This document shows, one piece after another, positions 1-12,600 of a stretch of DNA of 64,000 nt (positions are counted from its first letter, which is position 1; each line of letters begins with the position of its first letter). A program made the translations under genes and the position numbers. Source of the stretch: Cranoglanis bouderius (taxonomy: Eukaryota; Chordata; Actinopteri; Siluriformes; Cranoglanididae); assembly GCA_023630585.1 (NCBI GenBank), contig CM042562.1, positions 12,397,184 to 12,461,183 on the forward strand. The letters run 5' to 3'. Under the pieces are notes generated by a model. That model was not told the DNA's origin. It made no database searches and saw nothing but the letters and a program-made list of their open reading frames with translations.

Positions 1-63
1 CTATTAAGACTTTACTGAAATAGTTAACTTCCTGTGTAATAATGAGGAGAATAATGTACAGTA

Positions 64-515
64 CATCGGGGTCCAAAAGTCTGAGAGCACTAGTGAAATT
101 GCTTCTGTTTGACTTTTTCTTTGTTTGTAGTTTCAATTTAACACAAAGGTTTTTGTTACACATTATATTATCAGCAACATCTTGAGTGAAAAGTAGAATC
201 TTAAAAAAAATTACATGAATTTCAGAGTTTCTTAGTATTTGGTACGTCCCCTTCTTTGCTTTAATGACAGTGGGCACTTGAGCTCCACAAGTTTGTGCAA
301 AAACTAATGATCCATTTTTTATCAAATCCATTGGCATGACGTGCTTCAATGGAAGGGATAAGACTCATGGAAAATCTGACCTTTTGTACAAAGTAGTTAA
401 AATGGTCAATATCACAACTTTGCTTACATTTAAATAGGGAACTAGAACTATTTCCAGTTTTATAATTAACAAATCCCAGATTTTTAGTGTGGTCTCCGAC
501 TTTTGGACCCCAATG
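64..515. mobile_element. Short Tc1-type MITE
   Basis: The two ends are inverted copies of each other: the left end reads CATCGGGGTCCAAAAGTC and the reverse complement of the right end reads CATTGGGGTCCAAAAGTC, with similarity continuing a further 10 bases or so. Each end abuts a TA dinucleotide (62-63 and 516-517), the target duplicated by Tc1/mariner elements. The interior near 240-300 resembles, on the minus strand, the decayed C-terminal coding region of a Tc1 transposase, but no long frame survives. The reading is a 452-bp deletion derivative that needs a transposase from elsewhere. Confidence 0.7.
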
Positions 516-900
516 TATACATGATAAAATGCAAATGAGAAGTCTTTAAAAAACATGAGGTACATTTTTGGAATTTATGAAGGAGACAGAAGGCGGGACA
601 GGCCCCTGATTTTCCAATTATATTTGTACCTTTGTATGTACTTGAGTTTTTTTTTTTGTTTGTTTTTTTTTCTAAATAGCAATCAATATTTATAATTCTG
701 TTCTTTAACAACTGAATGCACTGTGATTGTACATCATTTTATGCAGTGTAGGCTGGAGGTTTTGGATGGGTGCAGGGTTTAGATTTGTGTTTTGATTGTA
801 TAAAATGTTAAACTTAATAAATAATAAATACAAATGTTTTTTGGTTATTTTTATGTGTGCTGAAGAAGAACTCCTAGTGTTCAGTTCATGGTGAAGTATC

Positions 901-950
<50 letters not shown>
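901..950. repeat. (AAT)n microsatellite
   Basis: Pure trinucleotide array of about 17 units. Confidence 0.95.
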
Positions 951-952
<2 letters not shown>

Positions 953-1164
953 AATTTTAAAAAAGAAAAAAATCTGTAATAAAATATAAACTTTTTTTGT
1001 TAATATAATGTTAACAGAAGACAGTTACCATCTTAATTTTCATGTTGACTAATGTTTTTACTCATTTAACTGGTTTGTCCTTTATGATATGCTTAATCAT
1101 AACATGATACTGGAAATCAATATTTTATCTGTAGTAACAGAAAGAAGGTTATGGTCCTCTTCCT

Positions 1165-1475
1165 AAACCATTAACGAGTGTGAGTGAAGAACATGACCAA
1201 GACTATGTGCCAGAACAGAGAAGAGTCTTGATGCATACCTTCCTTGTACCCTGAGAGATGGTGGGGCCAGTTAAGCAGTGCTAGAGCATCGGAGGGAGCA
1301 GGGTGTGATAAGTGCTTTAAGGTAGGTGGGTGCTGCTCCGTTTTTGGTTTTGTAAGCAAGCATCAGTGTTTTAAATCTGATGCAGACAGCTACAGGTAGC
1401 CAGTGGAGGGAGCGTAGCAATGGGGTGGTGTAGGAGAACCTTGAAAACAAGTCATGCAGCTGCAGTCTGGATCAA
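1165..1475. repeat. Probable dispersed fish repeat
   Basis: This segment is less AT-rich than its surroundings and resembles a segment I recall as repeated in many fish genomes (phrases such as CAGTGGAGGGAGCG and GGTGGTGTAGGAGAACC). There are no terminal repeats or coding frame by which to name a class, so the call rests on recall and is tentative. Confidence 0.3.
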
Positions 1476-1608
1476 TTGATGTTTACATGTTTATAATTTA
1501 CTATCCTTACAAATTTTCTAAATATTAATGAGTTTTATAATTTTACTACTCAGATGCAGAATTGCTTTTGATCAACTTCAGAGACCTCATCTTCCAGAGA
1601 ACTGCGTA

Positions 1609-1703
<95 letters not shown>
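1609..1703. repeat. (TG)n microsatellite
   Basis: Nearly pure TG array of about 95 bases with one TTTG interruption near its start. Confidence 0.95.
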
Positions 1704-1705
<2 letters not shown>

Positions 1706-2023
1706 CATAGGATGTTTCCATAATGTTTCATGAATATGAATGGATAAATGGATAACATTGCTCTTTAATAAAGGAAACAGTAATGTTAGCAAATTCTGGT
1801 ATAAAACATTTCAGGATGTGGTGTTATATGAAAATATAAACTTCAGGGTGGTAACAGTAACTCTGCTTCATGTCAGGCCACCTTGCTGCCTTGAAGTATG
1901 TCTATAAGTGTGTCGTTCCTGCCATATTGCATTCATTGTCAGAATTATGTAGACTTTCATTCGTGACAGTAATATGCAGTGTCAATTTTTTGAACAAGAT
2001 TGTCCTTTTCAAATAAGCAGTGT

Positions 2024-2128
<105 letters not shown>

Positions 2129-2639
2129 GAAGGTGGATTAGGCCAGAGCCCTGGGTTCAGGACACTGGAATTGTGTGATAGGATTAAGGAAACACTATGA
2201 CTCCCCCAGCATGCATCACTCTGAAACACACACCTGTTGCTGCAGGGTATGGATGCTCTCACACACAAAGATAAGATAACACACAGGGCAGTGTGTACAC
2301 ATGATGCCTGACAATCAGCCCTGCTTGTTCTCTCAGGTCTCAGTTTCAAGCTTTATTTACAAGAGTAGCTGAATACTAAGTCAGGAATGATGAAATTCTT
2401 AGTCTCATTTGCTTCCTGTGCATGTATGTGAGCCTGGGGCAAAATCAATGCAGGCCTTCACTGACCCACACCTTTTCAGTTTATCTGGTACAAACAAATT
2501 TACTTAGAATTAGTTATAATCAAAATTCAATTGAAATGTATGGTAATTTTGTTAGCCAAAATAATGTGAATATTTTTGTTTCATCATTAGCACTATAATT
2601 TTACATTTTTCTTATTTTAAGTGTAAAAATGTAGAGTAT

Positions 2640-3191
2640 TCAGTAGTTTGCATCCCCAAATGATTTCTCTGTCAAAAAAAAAAAAAGAAAATGTACGTAC
2701 CAGCTTTGCAAATTGAAAATGCAGCCTAAAGTATTTACTGAGTCCAAAATCATACTGAGACATTTTACATTTATCTACCAGGAAAAACAAGGAGTCAAAA
2801 ATCTGTCTAGAAGAATTGCCAAAGGTTGGCCAAACAGTCTGACAGAGTCAGAACAAGACGAAATGGAAGGTGATAAATTACAATTGAGGATTCAGAAGGT
2901 GGTAAATGTTGTGAAAGAGCTTGAAGTCAGTTATAAAGGTAAAGGCTGGGCAAAAGGTTATTAGAGAACATTTACATCACATTCAGAAAAGGAGATGCAA
3001 GCATTTAAACTATCATGGTAGTTTCTTTTTCTTTCTTTTTTTTTTTTTTTTACTATTATTATCTTAACATACACTATTTTGTGCAACTTGTGATTATACA
3101 GAAACATATTTGAAACCTAACATAGTAAAAGTATTGTCTTTTACTTTTTTCATCTTGTCCTAAGGGTATGCAAACATTTGCACCCAACTGT
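2640..3191. mobile_element. Probable non-autonomous element remnant
   Basis: The left end carries GTTTGCATCCCC and the right end, reverse-complemented, carries a related sequence in which TTTGCATACCC follows CAGTTGGGTGCAAATG. The ends therefore look like degenerate inverted repeats of the kind seen on Tc1-type elements. An 83-codon frame inside (2713-2964) is rich in Lys and Glu and shows no transposase motif. I cannot name the family. Confidence 0.35.
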
Positions 3192-3199
3192 ATTTATTA

Positions 3200-5380
3200 G
3201 GACCATTTGAGATTCTCACTTACAAACCAGTTATAATATGGTTTTGTATTTTAAAAACATTTTGTATTAAATAAATAATAGGTTTTCATATAAATAGTTT
3301 TATTAAGATTGCAGTTTAATTCAAGTTGCCATTATTTATACTTTTGTTGACTTTTAGATTAAATAATGGAAGTGATCATTCAATTAGGTCAGTCAGTTTT
3401 AACTATAAAGTTCAAGTTATACATTATCATTAGAAATAAAATTCAAATTGCAGACCCCTTGGCTCTCCGACATGTGAGAATCGGAGCTACAGTGTGAAAT
3501 TCTGCAAATGGCAGGAATCTTTGTGTGATCACTGCTCTCTGTCCACCCAGCCCCAGGCTTTGACAAATATCTACCATCTAGCGACCTGTCAAATCCTCTG
3601 AACCCAACACAATAAGAGCGGTAGTTTAGATTAACTGATTTACTCTATACAAGTATAAAAAGCAATAATAAGCTAAATAATATATGTGATGTTACATAAA
3701 CTCAAAGTCACCACACAGAAATCAGAAATCATCACACCAGACCTGCATGTGTTTATGTATATTTTATACTCTTTTTGTCATATTTGACAGTCTGCGACTT
3801 TATGCTCTGTCATAAAGCATTTCATCATTATCATGCTCTCAGCATTTTTAACAAATGAAGCATATCATTAAAGATTCCTTGCTTTGTTTTTTCCCTTGCT
3901 TGCTAGATGTTACCTACAGTACACTAAAGTGCATAAGAAAAATAAACACTTAACTCTTTATTAAATTAATTCATGAGATTGCACTTGGGCTCTTTTGTGA
4001 AACATGTACTGTAGGTGTCACTTAAATGTGGTTTATCGCCCATATATCTCAATGTTCTTAATATGTCCTAATGCATTTGCAAATTTATGTCATTTCTTTT
4101 ATGTCATATTTCATTTTTCAATGTGGTTTTGTTGAATATTTGCTAAACAACAAATTTCCCTTTGAGGGACAATGATGGATTTGATCATTTGATGATTGAT
4201 GAAGTTTGCAACACCCCCCTCTGACTTGAGGAAGGCAGTATATACAGTGTTATAATATATATGTCAAGACGTATGAGGGTACAGGGAACTTTTGAACTTT
4301 TTGAACTTTTGAACTTGACTTACATGTACTGTACTCACAAATCATAAATACATATGCAATATGCGCTAAACCATTCCCAAAGGCTACGGAATAACGGTGC
4401 ATTTGATAATGAAGGCACACCTGTATAGAACCTAAAGGGTTAGGTTCTATAAATTCTCTAATATTTCTTTGCCTTCTTTATTTTGTAAGGAAGTGCAAAC
4501 TTTGCACTTGACTGTATTAACAGCACGTGCACTACACGCAAACTCGTACCGTATTAGAGTTGTGTTCAAAGGTTGAGCTCCTGGCAGTTCTCACCCTCTG
4601 AAGGTGTACCTGGGTGCTGGACAGACAGGGAGGAGACAAAACTTATCTGCATCATTTATCTTAATTTGTCAGTGAAGGCAGAGAGTGGAGAGGAATGGAG
4701 GGAAAGAGGGATGGGGGGATGGGGGGAGCAGAGAGGGTGTAATTGCACCCCTGCTGCTCCATTAAGGTGTCATTCCTCAGTTAACATCAGATAAGATCTT
4801 CCTCTAAAACACCTGCAGCTATTCCTCCACTTTAGCAAGTCCTCCCTCTCACACACACTCACCTCAAGGGATTGACAGATTCCAAAGTGAGCGGCTCTGA
4901 ATCCACTGCTGGACAGCAGTGATGGAGCACATAACCCAAGACTAAAAGCTAAGATGCTGTCGTGCTCCGCTAACTCTTGTGTCTAGAGCATCTCCAGGAT
5001 CCTTTTCCCTTCTCATTATCATATTCCTCACTATGACACTATGAGCTGAGACCAGGCACAGTTTGTGCTTCTTGCTCTTTACCTTTATCACAGGGTCACC
5101 CCGTCCCCAACAAGACCACTGTCCCCTTTGGCCGGCCCGGAGAGACAGAGATGTCACCCATCAGTGATGGATTGATGGATTGAGCAGATCGAGTCTGAGC
5201 ACTTTCTCTGCGCAAAGCCTCATGTCACGTCACTGATGGATGAAACATGGCTAAAAGACAAGGCAGGACAGGCCAAACAAGAACAAAGATCTTTAACCCC
5301 TCTGACACATGAGGCTACAGTCTGTCGCTCACGTAGACTTGGATGAAAAAAAGCGCATGTTTTTTCTAATGGAGGCAGTA
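3200..5380. other. Intergenic DNA, nothing recognised
   Basis: AT-rich sequence without a supported gene. The end of a repeat similar to the one ending at 3191 seems to recur near 4490-4515 (TTGCACTTGACTGTATT). Short frames at 4573-4794 and 4942-5157 have no recognisable domain. Confidence 0.5.
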
Positions 5381-5924
5381 GGGATGTAACTGAATACGAA
5401 TACATTATATAGAATGAAGAGATAATGTGGTCTAAACAGATGCAAATTCAGATACAAATAGGAGACATACTAGTATTTCTTTTTTTAAAGGTTGCCAGAA
5501 AGGTTCATAGGGCATCTGGTTAAGAGTAGAGCGTGAGCATGTGAGCATCAGGACTGGGATCCTGCAAGATACAACAAAAAGTCTCACAAGCATCAGGTTT
5601 TAATCTTCATAAAATTAGAACCTAGAAAGACCACGTTCATGAACATGAATGTGCAGCGCTATGTATTTACAACATCCTTAGTAACTGCCTGGTCAGTTTG
5701 CAGTGCTTTAAATTAGATTATTATTTTGTTTATAGTTGAGACCAATTATGAACTCAAGTAATGTAGATAAAGTGGAGGAGCTGTCAAAGAGGAAATTCAC
5801 AGATCGTGCTGATTCTGATGGTATTTCTACAACTTTTTTCTTTTTTTTCCCCCCAGACTTTTCCAATGTTTCTGGAGGCATAGTGGTATGGTTTATATTT
5901 AATTATAAAACAAACTTTCCTGTT

Positions 5925-6038
5925 TAGGCCACACCCACTTCAGGTTTAAATCCGAATACAGATACAGGATTTGGAGCCATAAAGAGATACAGATGCAGAA
6001 ACAGGTATAGATACAGATACTGTATTACACCCCTAGTA
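5925..6038 (-). repeat. Dispersed repeat end, copy 1
   Basis: Read on the minus strand, this begins GGGGTGTAATACAG and ends with a GTGGCCTAAACAGG-like motif. The same two blocks recur in plus orientation at 45961-46040. The segment also carries a short degenerate GATACAGATACAG tandem. A sequence near 5383-5405 (AGGGATGTAACTGAATACG) resembles its outer end in inverted orientation, so 5385-6038 may be one palindromic-ended element. Confidence 0.45.
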
Positions 6039-6250
6039 GCAAGAGCCAACATGGCCAAGGATTCAACTGCAGATTTCTTTATGACTGTAGTCCCCTGAGG
6101 TGTTAATGAAAGGCATATCGTTGTTATGAGATTTGACAGAAGGGATAAAACCTGTTTCATCAAATAATGCAACATAGACAGCATACAAACATATAGCATA
6201 TGAATCTACTTTTTTATATTAATGTAATTTCAGAAAAAAACCTCCACATA

Positions 6251-7850
6251 CAGGTGCATCTCAATAAATTAGAATGTCGTGGAAAAGTTCATTTATTTCA
6301 GTAATTCAACTCAAATTGTGAAACTCGTGTATTAAATAAATTCAGTCCACACAGACTGAAGTAGTTTAAGTCTTTGGTTCTTTTAATTGTGATGATTTTG
6401 GCTCACATTTAACAAAAACCCACCAATTCACTATTTCAACAAATTAGAATACTTCATAAGACCAACAAAAAAAAAAAAAAAAACATTTTTAGTGAATAGT
6501 TGGCCTTCTGGAAAGTATGTTCATTTACTGTACATGTACTCAATACTTGGTAGGGGCTCCTTTTGCTTTAATTACTGCCTCAATTCGGCGTGGCATGGAG
6601 GTGATCAGTTTGTGGCACTGCTGAGGTGGTATGGAAGCCCAGGTTTCTTTGACAGTGGCCTTCAGCTCATCTGCATTTTTTTGTGTCTTGTTTCTCATTT
6701 TCCTCTTGACAATACCCCATAGATTCTCTATTGGGTTCAGGTCTGGTGAGTTTGCTGGCCAGTCAAGCACACCAACACCATGGTCATTTAACCAACTTTT
6801 GGTGCTTTTGGCAGTGTGGGCAGGTGCCAAATCCTGCTGGAAAATGAAATCAGCATCTTCAAAAAGCTGGTCAGCTGAAGGAAGCATGAAGTGCTCCAAA
6901 ATTTCTTGGTAAACGGGTGCAGTGACTTTGGTTTTCAAAAAACACAATGGACCAACACCAGCAGATGACATTGCACCCCAAATCATCACAGACTGTGGAA
7001 ACTGAACACTGGACTTCAAGCAACTTGGGCTATGAGCTTCTCCACCCTTCCTCCAGACTCTAGGACCTTGGTTTCCAAATGAAATACAAAACTTGCTCTC
7101 ATCTGAAAAGAGGACTTTGGACCACTGGGCAACAGTCCAGTTCTTCTTCTCCTTAGCCCAGGTAAGACGCCTCTGACGTTGTCTGTGGTTCAGGAGTGGC
7201 TTAACAAGAGGAATACGACAACTGTAGCCAAATTCCTTGACACGTCTGTGTGTGGTGGCTCTTGATGCCTTGACCCCAGCCTCAGTCCAATCCTTGTGAA
7301 GTTCACTCAAACTCTTGAATCGATTTTGCTTGACAATCCTCATAAAGCTGCGGTTCTCTCGGTTGGTTGTGCATCTTTTTCTTCCACACTTTTTCCTTCC
7401 ACTCAACTTTCTGTTAACATGCTTGGATACAGCACTCTGTGAACAGCCAGCTTCTTTGGCAATGAATGTTTGTGGCTTACCCTCCTTGTGAAGGGTGTCA
7501 ATGATTGTCTTCTGGACAACTGTCAGATCAGCAGTCTTCCCCATGATTGTGTAGCCTAGTGAACCAAACTGAGAGACCATTTTGAAGGCTCAGGAAACCT
7601 TTGCAGGTGTTTTGAGTTGATTAGCTGATTGGCATGTCACCATATTCTAATTTGTTGAGATTTTTGGGTTTAATTTGATGGGTTTTTGTTAAATGTGAGC
7701 CAAAATCATCACAATTAAGAGAACCAAAGACTTAAACTACTTCAGTCTGTGTGCACTGAATTTATTTAGTGCACGAGTTTCACAATTTGAGTTGAATTAC
7801 TGAAATAAATGAACTTTTCCATGACATTCTAATTTATTGAGATGCACCTG
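6251..7850 (-). mobile_element. Complete Tc1-like transposon
   Basis: A 1600-bp element flanked on both sides by TA (6249-6250 and 7851-7852). Both ends read CAGGTGCATCTCAATAAATT inward and stay nearly identical as inverted repeats for about 170 bases. Within each repeat a second block resembling the tip recurs internally (near 6430 and 7645, around CAACAAATTAGAATA), which recalls the IR/DR architecture of fish Tc1 elements. One transposase gene fills the interior. Ends, target site and frame are all intact, so this is a recent insertion. Confidence 0.93.
6540..7580 (-). CDS. Tc1-like DD34E transposase
   Basis: This protein would cut and paste the surrounding element by binding the inverted repeats and cleaving at TA in the nucleus. 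The open frame encodes 346 aa without interruption; Met14 (MGKTADLT) gives 333 aa and matches the usual Tc1 start, so the first 13 codons may be untranslated. Order: a helix-turn-helix near residues 20-58 (EAGCSQSAVSKH), a second DNA-binding region near 65-125 with basic residues, then the catalytic core. Asp160 (FSDESKF), Asp250 (QQDLAPAHTA) and Glu285 (NPIENLWG) form the triad, with exactly 34 residues between the last two. The frame ends GAPTKY, as is common in the family. No frameshift, stop or missing catalytic residue is visible. Activity is inference; copy number and expression are unknown. Confidence 0.93.
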   Translation of the reverse strand: MVSQFGSLGYTIMGKTADLTVVQKTIIDTLHKEGKPQTFIAKEAGCSQSAVSKHVNRKLSGRKKCGRKRCTTNRENRSFMRIVKQNRFKSLSELHKDWTEAGVKASRATTHRRVKEFGYSCRIPLVKPLLNHRQRQRRLTWAKEKKNWTVAQWSKVLFSDESKFCISFGNQGPRVWRKGGEAHSPSCLKSSVQFPQSVMIWGAMSSAGVGPLCFLKTKVTAPVYQEILEHFMLPSADQLFEDADFIFQQDLAPAHTAKSTKSWLNDHGVGVLDWPANSPDLNPIENLWGIVKRKMRNKTQKNADELKATVKETWASIPPQQCHKLITSMPRRIEAVIKAKGAPTKY

Positions 7851-7852
7851 TA

Positions 7853-9560
7853 TATTTGACGTTCTTGTGAAATTTCTCTTACACCATTTCCCTTTTAATT
7901 AATTTGTCAAATTATATGATTATTTTTATTCATGTAATGTCTATGTGCAGAATTACTATATGTAACTCTATGTTCCTTGAATAAATGTTCTGCTGTGGGC
8001 CTCTGCAAGACACAATTGCCACATGAATTTCTATTAATCAGTCATAGGTACCACAGAAACATTTAAATGCAAGTTAATGTGACCAAGCCTAGAAAATGCC
8101 GTCCAGCCAAAAACGTTACCAACATAAATTACTATGCAAATTAATATGGTTTGTGGTATAAAGTGAGATGGTCAGTTTTGGTCAGGGTCATATTTAATGT
8201 GTTAGGAATTAAAACCAGTACATGGTGATTGTGGTTTCTTAAAAATCATCCGAGATCTCTGCAGAGGTATTTTCATTTCTGGGATAATAGAAGAAAGAGC
8301 AAGAAAAGTATACTGGTGTCTATTGCTGACTTATGCGTCAAACAGGCAAAATTGGACTCTAAAAAGCACAATATTGGTCCTGTCTCTTAATTCGGTTTTT
8401 TTAGTACTAACCAGCCTCTAGACACTCCCCAGACAGGTAAATGTCAGGAAGTTAACTTGCAGGCACTAATTACCAAATGAATCCTTTTCCTGAACTCTGT
8501 TGCAACACTGATTTGAGTGATGCAGATTCAAAACTATATTCAGAGATTGACAGAGTTGCGTTCTGTTTAAATGGAAGGTGTGAGAATATTGACATTTTGA
8601 CAACCCTGATTTACGTTGTGTTTGTTGTAACAGACATGTAGGCCAAAGAGTGCTTTTCATTTATTTATTTTTATTTACTTTTTTCTTTTTTTTTTTTTTA
8701 CATAGATCTGATTTTATTGTATTTATGTGATATTAACAATCTGCTTAAAAAAGTATAAATCAGCCACAAAAACAATGTGTCCAGGTAAGTTAAAAAAGAC
8801 AACAAAGAACACCTTTTATGAATTTTTCCTTATTTACAGTTTAGTTTTCTAGAGAAATTGAGAAAGATTTCTAGATCATAAAAGGTTGATTTTAGGCTGG
8901 TCTTAAAGTATTATTTATCCAGATCATTCAGTAGTGTGAGGTGTGTAAAATCCAAACTTTCTATACATCTGTCTAAACCCATTCAATCTATGAATCCTTT
9001 TAAACATCACTGTAATTGCACTAGCATCCGATCTCACTGATTTGAAATTTGTTTTGATCCTTATACAAGAGTAATTCTGTCAGATCCTAGATTCCAAGAG
9101 ATGGGAACATAGATTGGGACTCAGATTACTGAACATAATTTCAAAATGTGCTGTTTTATTCTTAACAAATATTGTCATATGGAGGGTTTGGTGACCGAAA
9201 AACAACCCAGGATATGTCCAATATTGCATATGTCCAGTGTGAATGTATGACAATGATCATGCAAAGCATTATGAATTGAGATGCATTTGCTGATAGAAAT
9301 TTGATAACACATTCTATATACTGATGATTTTTGTAACACTGCCCTTTTGTGTAAAGGTTTTTTTCCTGGAAGTACTCATTTACAAACATTATTAGTAATT
9401 TGTCATATTAAATTATTGAAATAATATAAGATGCTTAAGAAGAAATGCAAAAAAATATGCAGTATTAAACTGTAGTCTAAACTACATAATGTTTAGTATG
9501 TATAGTTATGTATAGTATACATAGTTCTATCTGCTACCTCTGCAAGGGCACATCTGTACA
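7853..9560. other. Intergenic DNA, nothing recognised
   Basis: AT-rich sequence with no terminal repeats or supported coding frame that I can see. Confidence 0.5.
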
Positions 9561-9568
9561 CTTCTCAG

Positions 9569-9570
<2 letters not shown>

Positions 9571-9660
<90 letters not shown>
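9571..9660. repeat. (TC)n microsatellite
   Basis: TC array of about 90 bases with one CCC interruption. A 118-codon frame just after it (9694-10050) has no recognisable domain and is not called. Confidence 0.95.
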
Positions 9661-9663
<3 letters not shown>

Positions 9664-12600
9664 CAGTGGTAACTGAAGCAGCTAGGTGAGAAGATGAAAG
9701 CGGAGGAAGCAACTGAAGCGAGACAGACCTGGAGAGATCAGAGACTGAAGTCTGAAACCGAGCCCAGGACTCAGAGTGCATCCAAGCTGCTCAAACCTGA
9801 AAATGGCCATAAAAGAGATGGGAGTCCCAGACAGCAGACAGCTGCGATCATTTGTTGTGTCCCAGTAGGTATCAGGCTGATATCACGCAGGCCTTTTATA
9901 ATTCATTTCAGCAGTTTCATCATCATACGCCTCCTCAATTGTTCACAGAGTGACAGAGCGATGAAATATTCTCCTGCGCAAGACAAAACATTGAAGAACC
10001 TGGATTATGTAGTGGAGGCTCAGGCTATAAAACATATCAGCACCGTGTGATGTTTCAATGTGATGTAGTCAGTCTTGAAAACTCTTAAGTGCTGATTGCA
10101 TAAGAATGAAGCATGAATAAAAGACTGATTTAAAAAATAACAGAAAGAAAAAAAAAACAGTCAGGTTTAAACTCCTTCTCAAAATTATACACTTAAAGGC
10201 CTTATTGGACAAAAGCCGAAAAGCACTTTTTATGTTGACTTTAAACCAATTTAACCATTATGTCTTATTTAGCTCAAAATGACACTACAAAAGACTATAC
10301 ATTTTTTTTGAAAAACACTCTTGTGATTTCAAGCTTTTCATGTCTTTAACAAAGGCAAAGGTTTAACAAAGTAAATACATTTTGACTGCTTTAAGCCATT
10401 ACACATGATACTGAGATACAGTTAAATCATTTAACTAAAGTATATCATTAGGAGTGCACATTTTTAAGCATGCATAATTGATATAATAGCATGTTTAGGA
10501 AAACTGAAACCAAGGGAAACCAAACTGTAATGAGTACTTCAAAATAACTCTTGCAATCATATTACTATTAAATTTAAATAATTTTCTGAGACAACAGAAT
10601 GAATGTTGTTAAGTGATGAACAAAAGAGTAGAGTAAAGTTAAACTCCAGTCCTAATACACCGTCACTCCTGTCAGTCATCGTCTCATCCTCCACCACAAA
10701 AAGGCACACATGTGCTATAAAAGCATCAGCTCCTTCCTCTGTTGACTAAGTCTCCACCTCACCGCCTCTTTCTGTCACACATGCCACAGGCTCACAATTA
10801 TGTTCCGACAGCACTACAAATTAGCACCCCATTCCAGGGCCTCTTTACAGCCATCCATAGGAACGCTCTGTGGGAATCTGATACCAGTCCTCCTCAAAGG
10901 CTCTTTCTACAGCATGAGGAAGGTCAGGACTTTTAGCAAATTGGTGCAGATGTCATGCCTCTCTGTATTTAATTCACGTTATAGTCTTGTGTCATTATAG
11001 GCTATGGGTTAATGTGTGGAAAAGCAGTAAAGTTTCACATAACACAATATATTTTGTTTAAGTAAAGAATAGAAGAAGAGTTGAAGAGAAAACAAATGTT
11101 ATAAATGTGCTTTAGGTTGACTCCTATTCCATAAATACATTATATTTTTCTATATTAAAGAGTATGTCTATATTAAATATTATATTATATGGATCTCACA
11201 AGAGGAAATGGATCAGGCCAAATGTTGTGGAAGACAAAATGATGGCTAAAAACTTCTGTGCATTTTGTGTCAATTCATCACCAGCTGATGGCTTTAGAGG
11301 AAGGGGTTAAAGAGAGTGATGAAGACAGAAAGACAGCATGAGAAAAATAAGGAAGGCTCACTTTGCATCCTGCATTGTCTCTGCACTTAAGCTCCAGTCA
11401 ACAGGTGGGTGTGACGGCCAAGCCCGAGGCGGCACTCAGTTCGCAACTTTTGTCATCTCTCTAGCCTTCCACCGCGCCGTCTCTCTCCCTCATGCTCAGA
11501 TATTCGCCTGGAGCATCGACACTTCCTGCATGTTCTAGCCTTTAACACTAGGCAGAAAAAAGAAGAAGGATGAGTTTAGGGGGTTGTGTTAGGATACATA
11601 TGAGACTTGGGTGGAAGAAGATTAATCAGCCCTTCAACAGGCCAACTGTTAATTCATTACACTATGTGTTGTATTTCAGATTTATTTTTTTTTATACTGA
11701 TCTCAAAAGCTCAGTTGTTTTCAAACATAAAACAAATTTAATTTAAGAGTGCAAGTCAGTTAAATACAGAGACAGTGATTATTTTGCAACTTATTTTGCA
11801 GCACAGTAAATATGTCGTATTTGTGGTCATTACTGGTACATGCTTTGCATAGTTGATTTTAAGTTAAATAATATCTAATGCCAAAAGTAGCCGCAGAACT
11901 CTGCGCTACAAAATATTACATGAGAATGATAATGTAGTAGTTGCAAACTGTGCATCTGGCTTTACTTGTAAATTAAATAGTACATACTGCCAATAGTAAC
12001 TATTGTAGAAAAAAAACTAAAATATGCTTAGTGGTACAATAACAATGATAAGACCTACTATATTGATGTAGACATGACAGGTTGACTAAAACGGTTAGGT
12101 ATTTACAGGTAAGAAATGTGTAATAATGCTTGAAAAAGTCTATAATTATTCACACTAATCAGAAAGTAATCAGTTATCAATAATTTAATGTGCAAATATG
12201 AATAATGTCTATGACATTTCCAACCTGTAAAGTGTGCAAATATTTGTAACAACTACATATTTATCCAGTAAAAATAAGTATAGTGAGGTAGAGCCAGGTT
12301 CTGCTCTACAAACATAGTAGTTTTAACTTAAAATTTTACTTATTAACTTATTATACAAATGTATAATATACAACATACAGGGTACAGTATATACCACACA
12401 TCATGTCTAATTATTCTGCATTTAACGTAAATTTAAAAAATAGATTGTTGCCATACAATAAAATTAAGTAGAACCAAGATTCAAATCCCAAAGAATAAAT
12501 ATAATTCTCAACATGTGTCTTAAAGGAAAAATCCACCATGTATGACATGCATTTCGGTTTTTATAATTAACATGTGGTTTTCAGTTTTGTCGAAGATTTA

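Noticed and set aside
1528..1792. Open frames on both strands across the TG array
   Set aside because: They encode only Cys-Val or Thr-His repeats and exist because a dinucleotide repeat has no stops.
9694..10050. 118-codon frame after the TC array
   Set aside because: No recognisable domain, unlikely composition for a fish protein, and no exon or promoter context.
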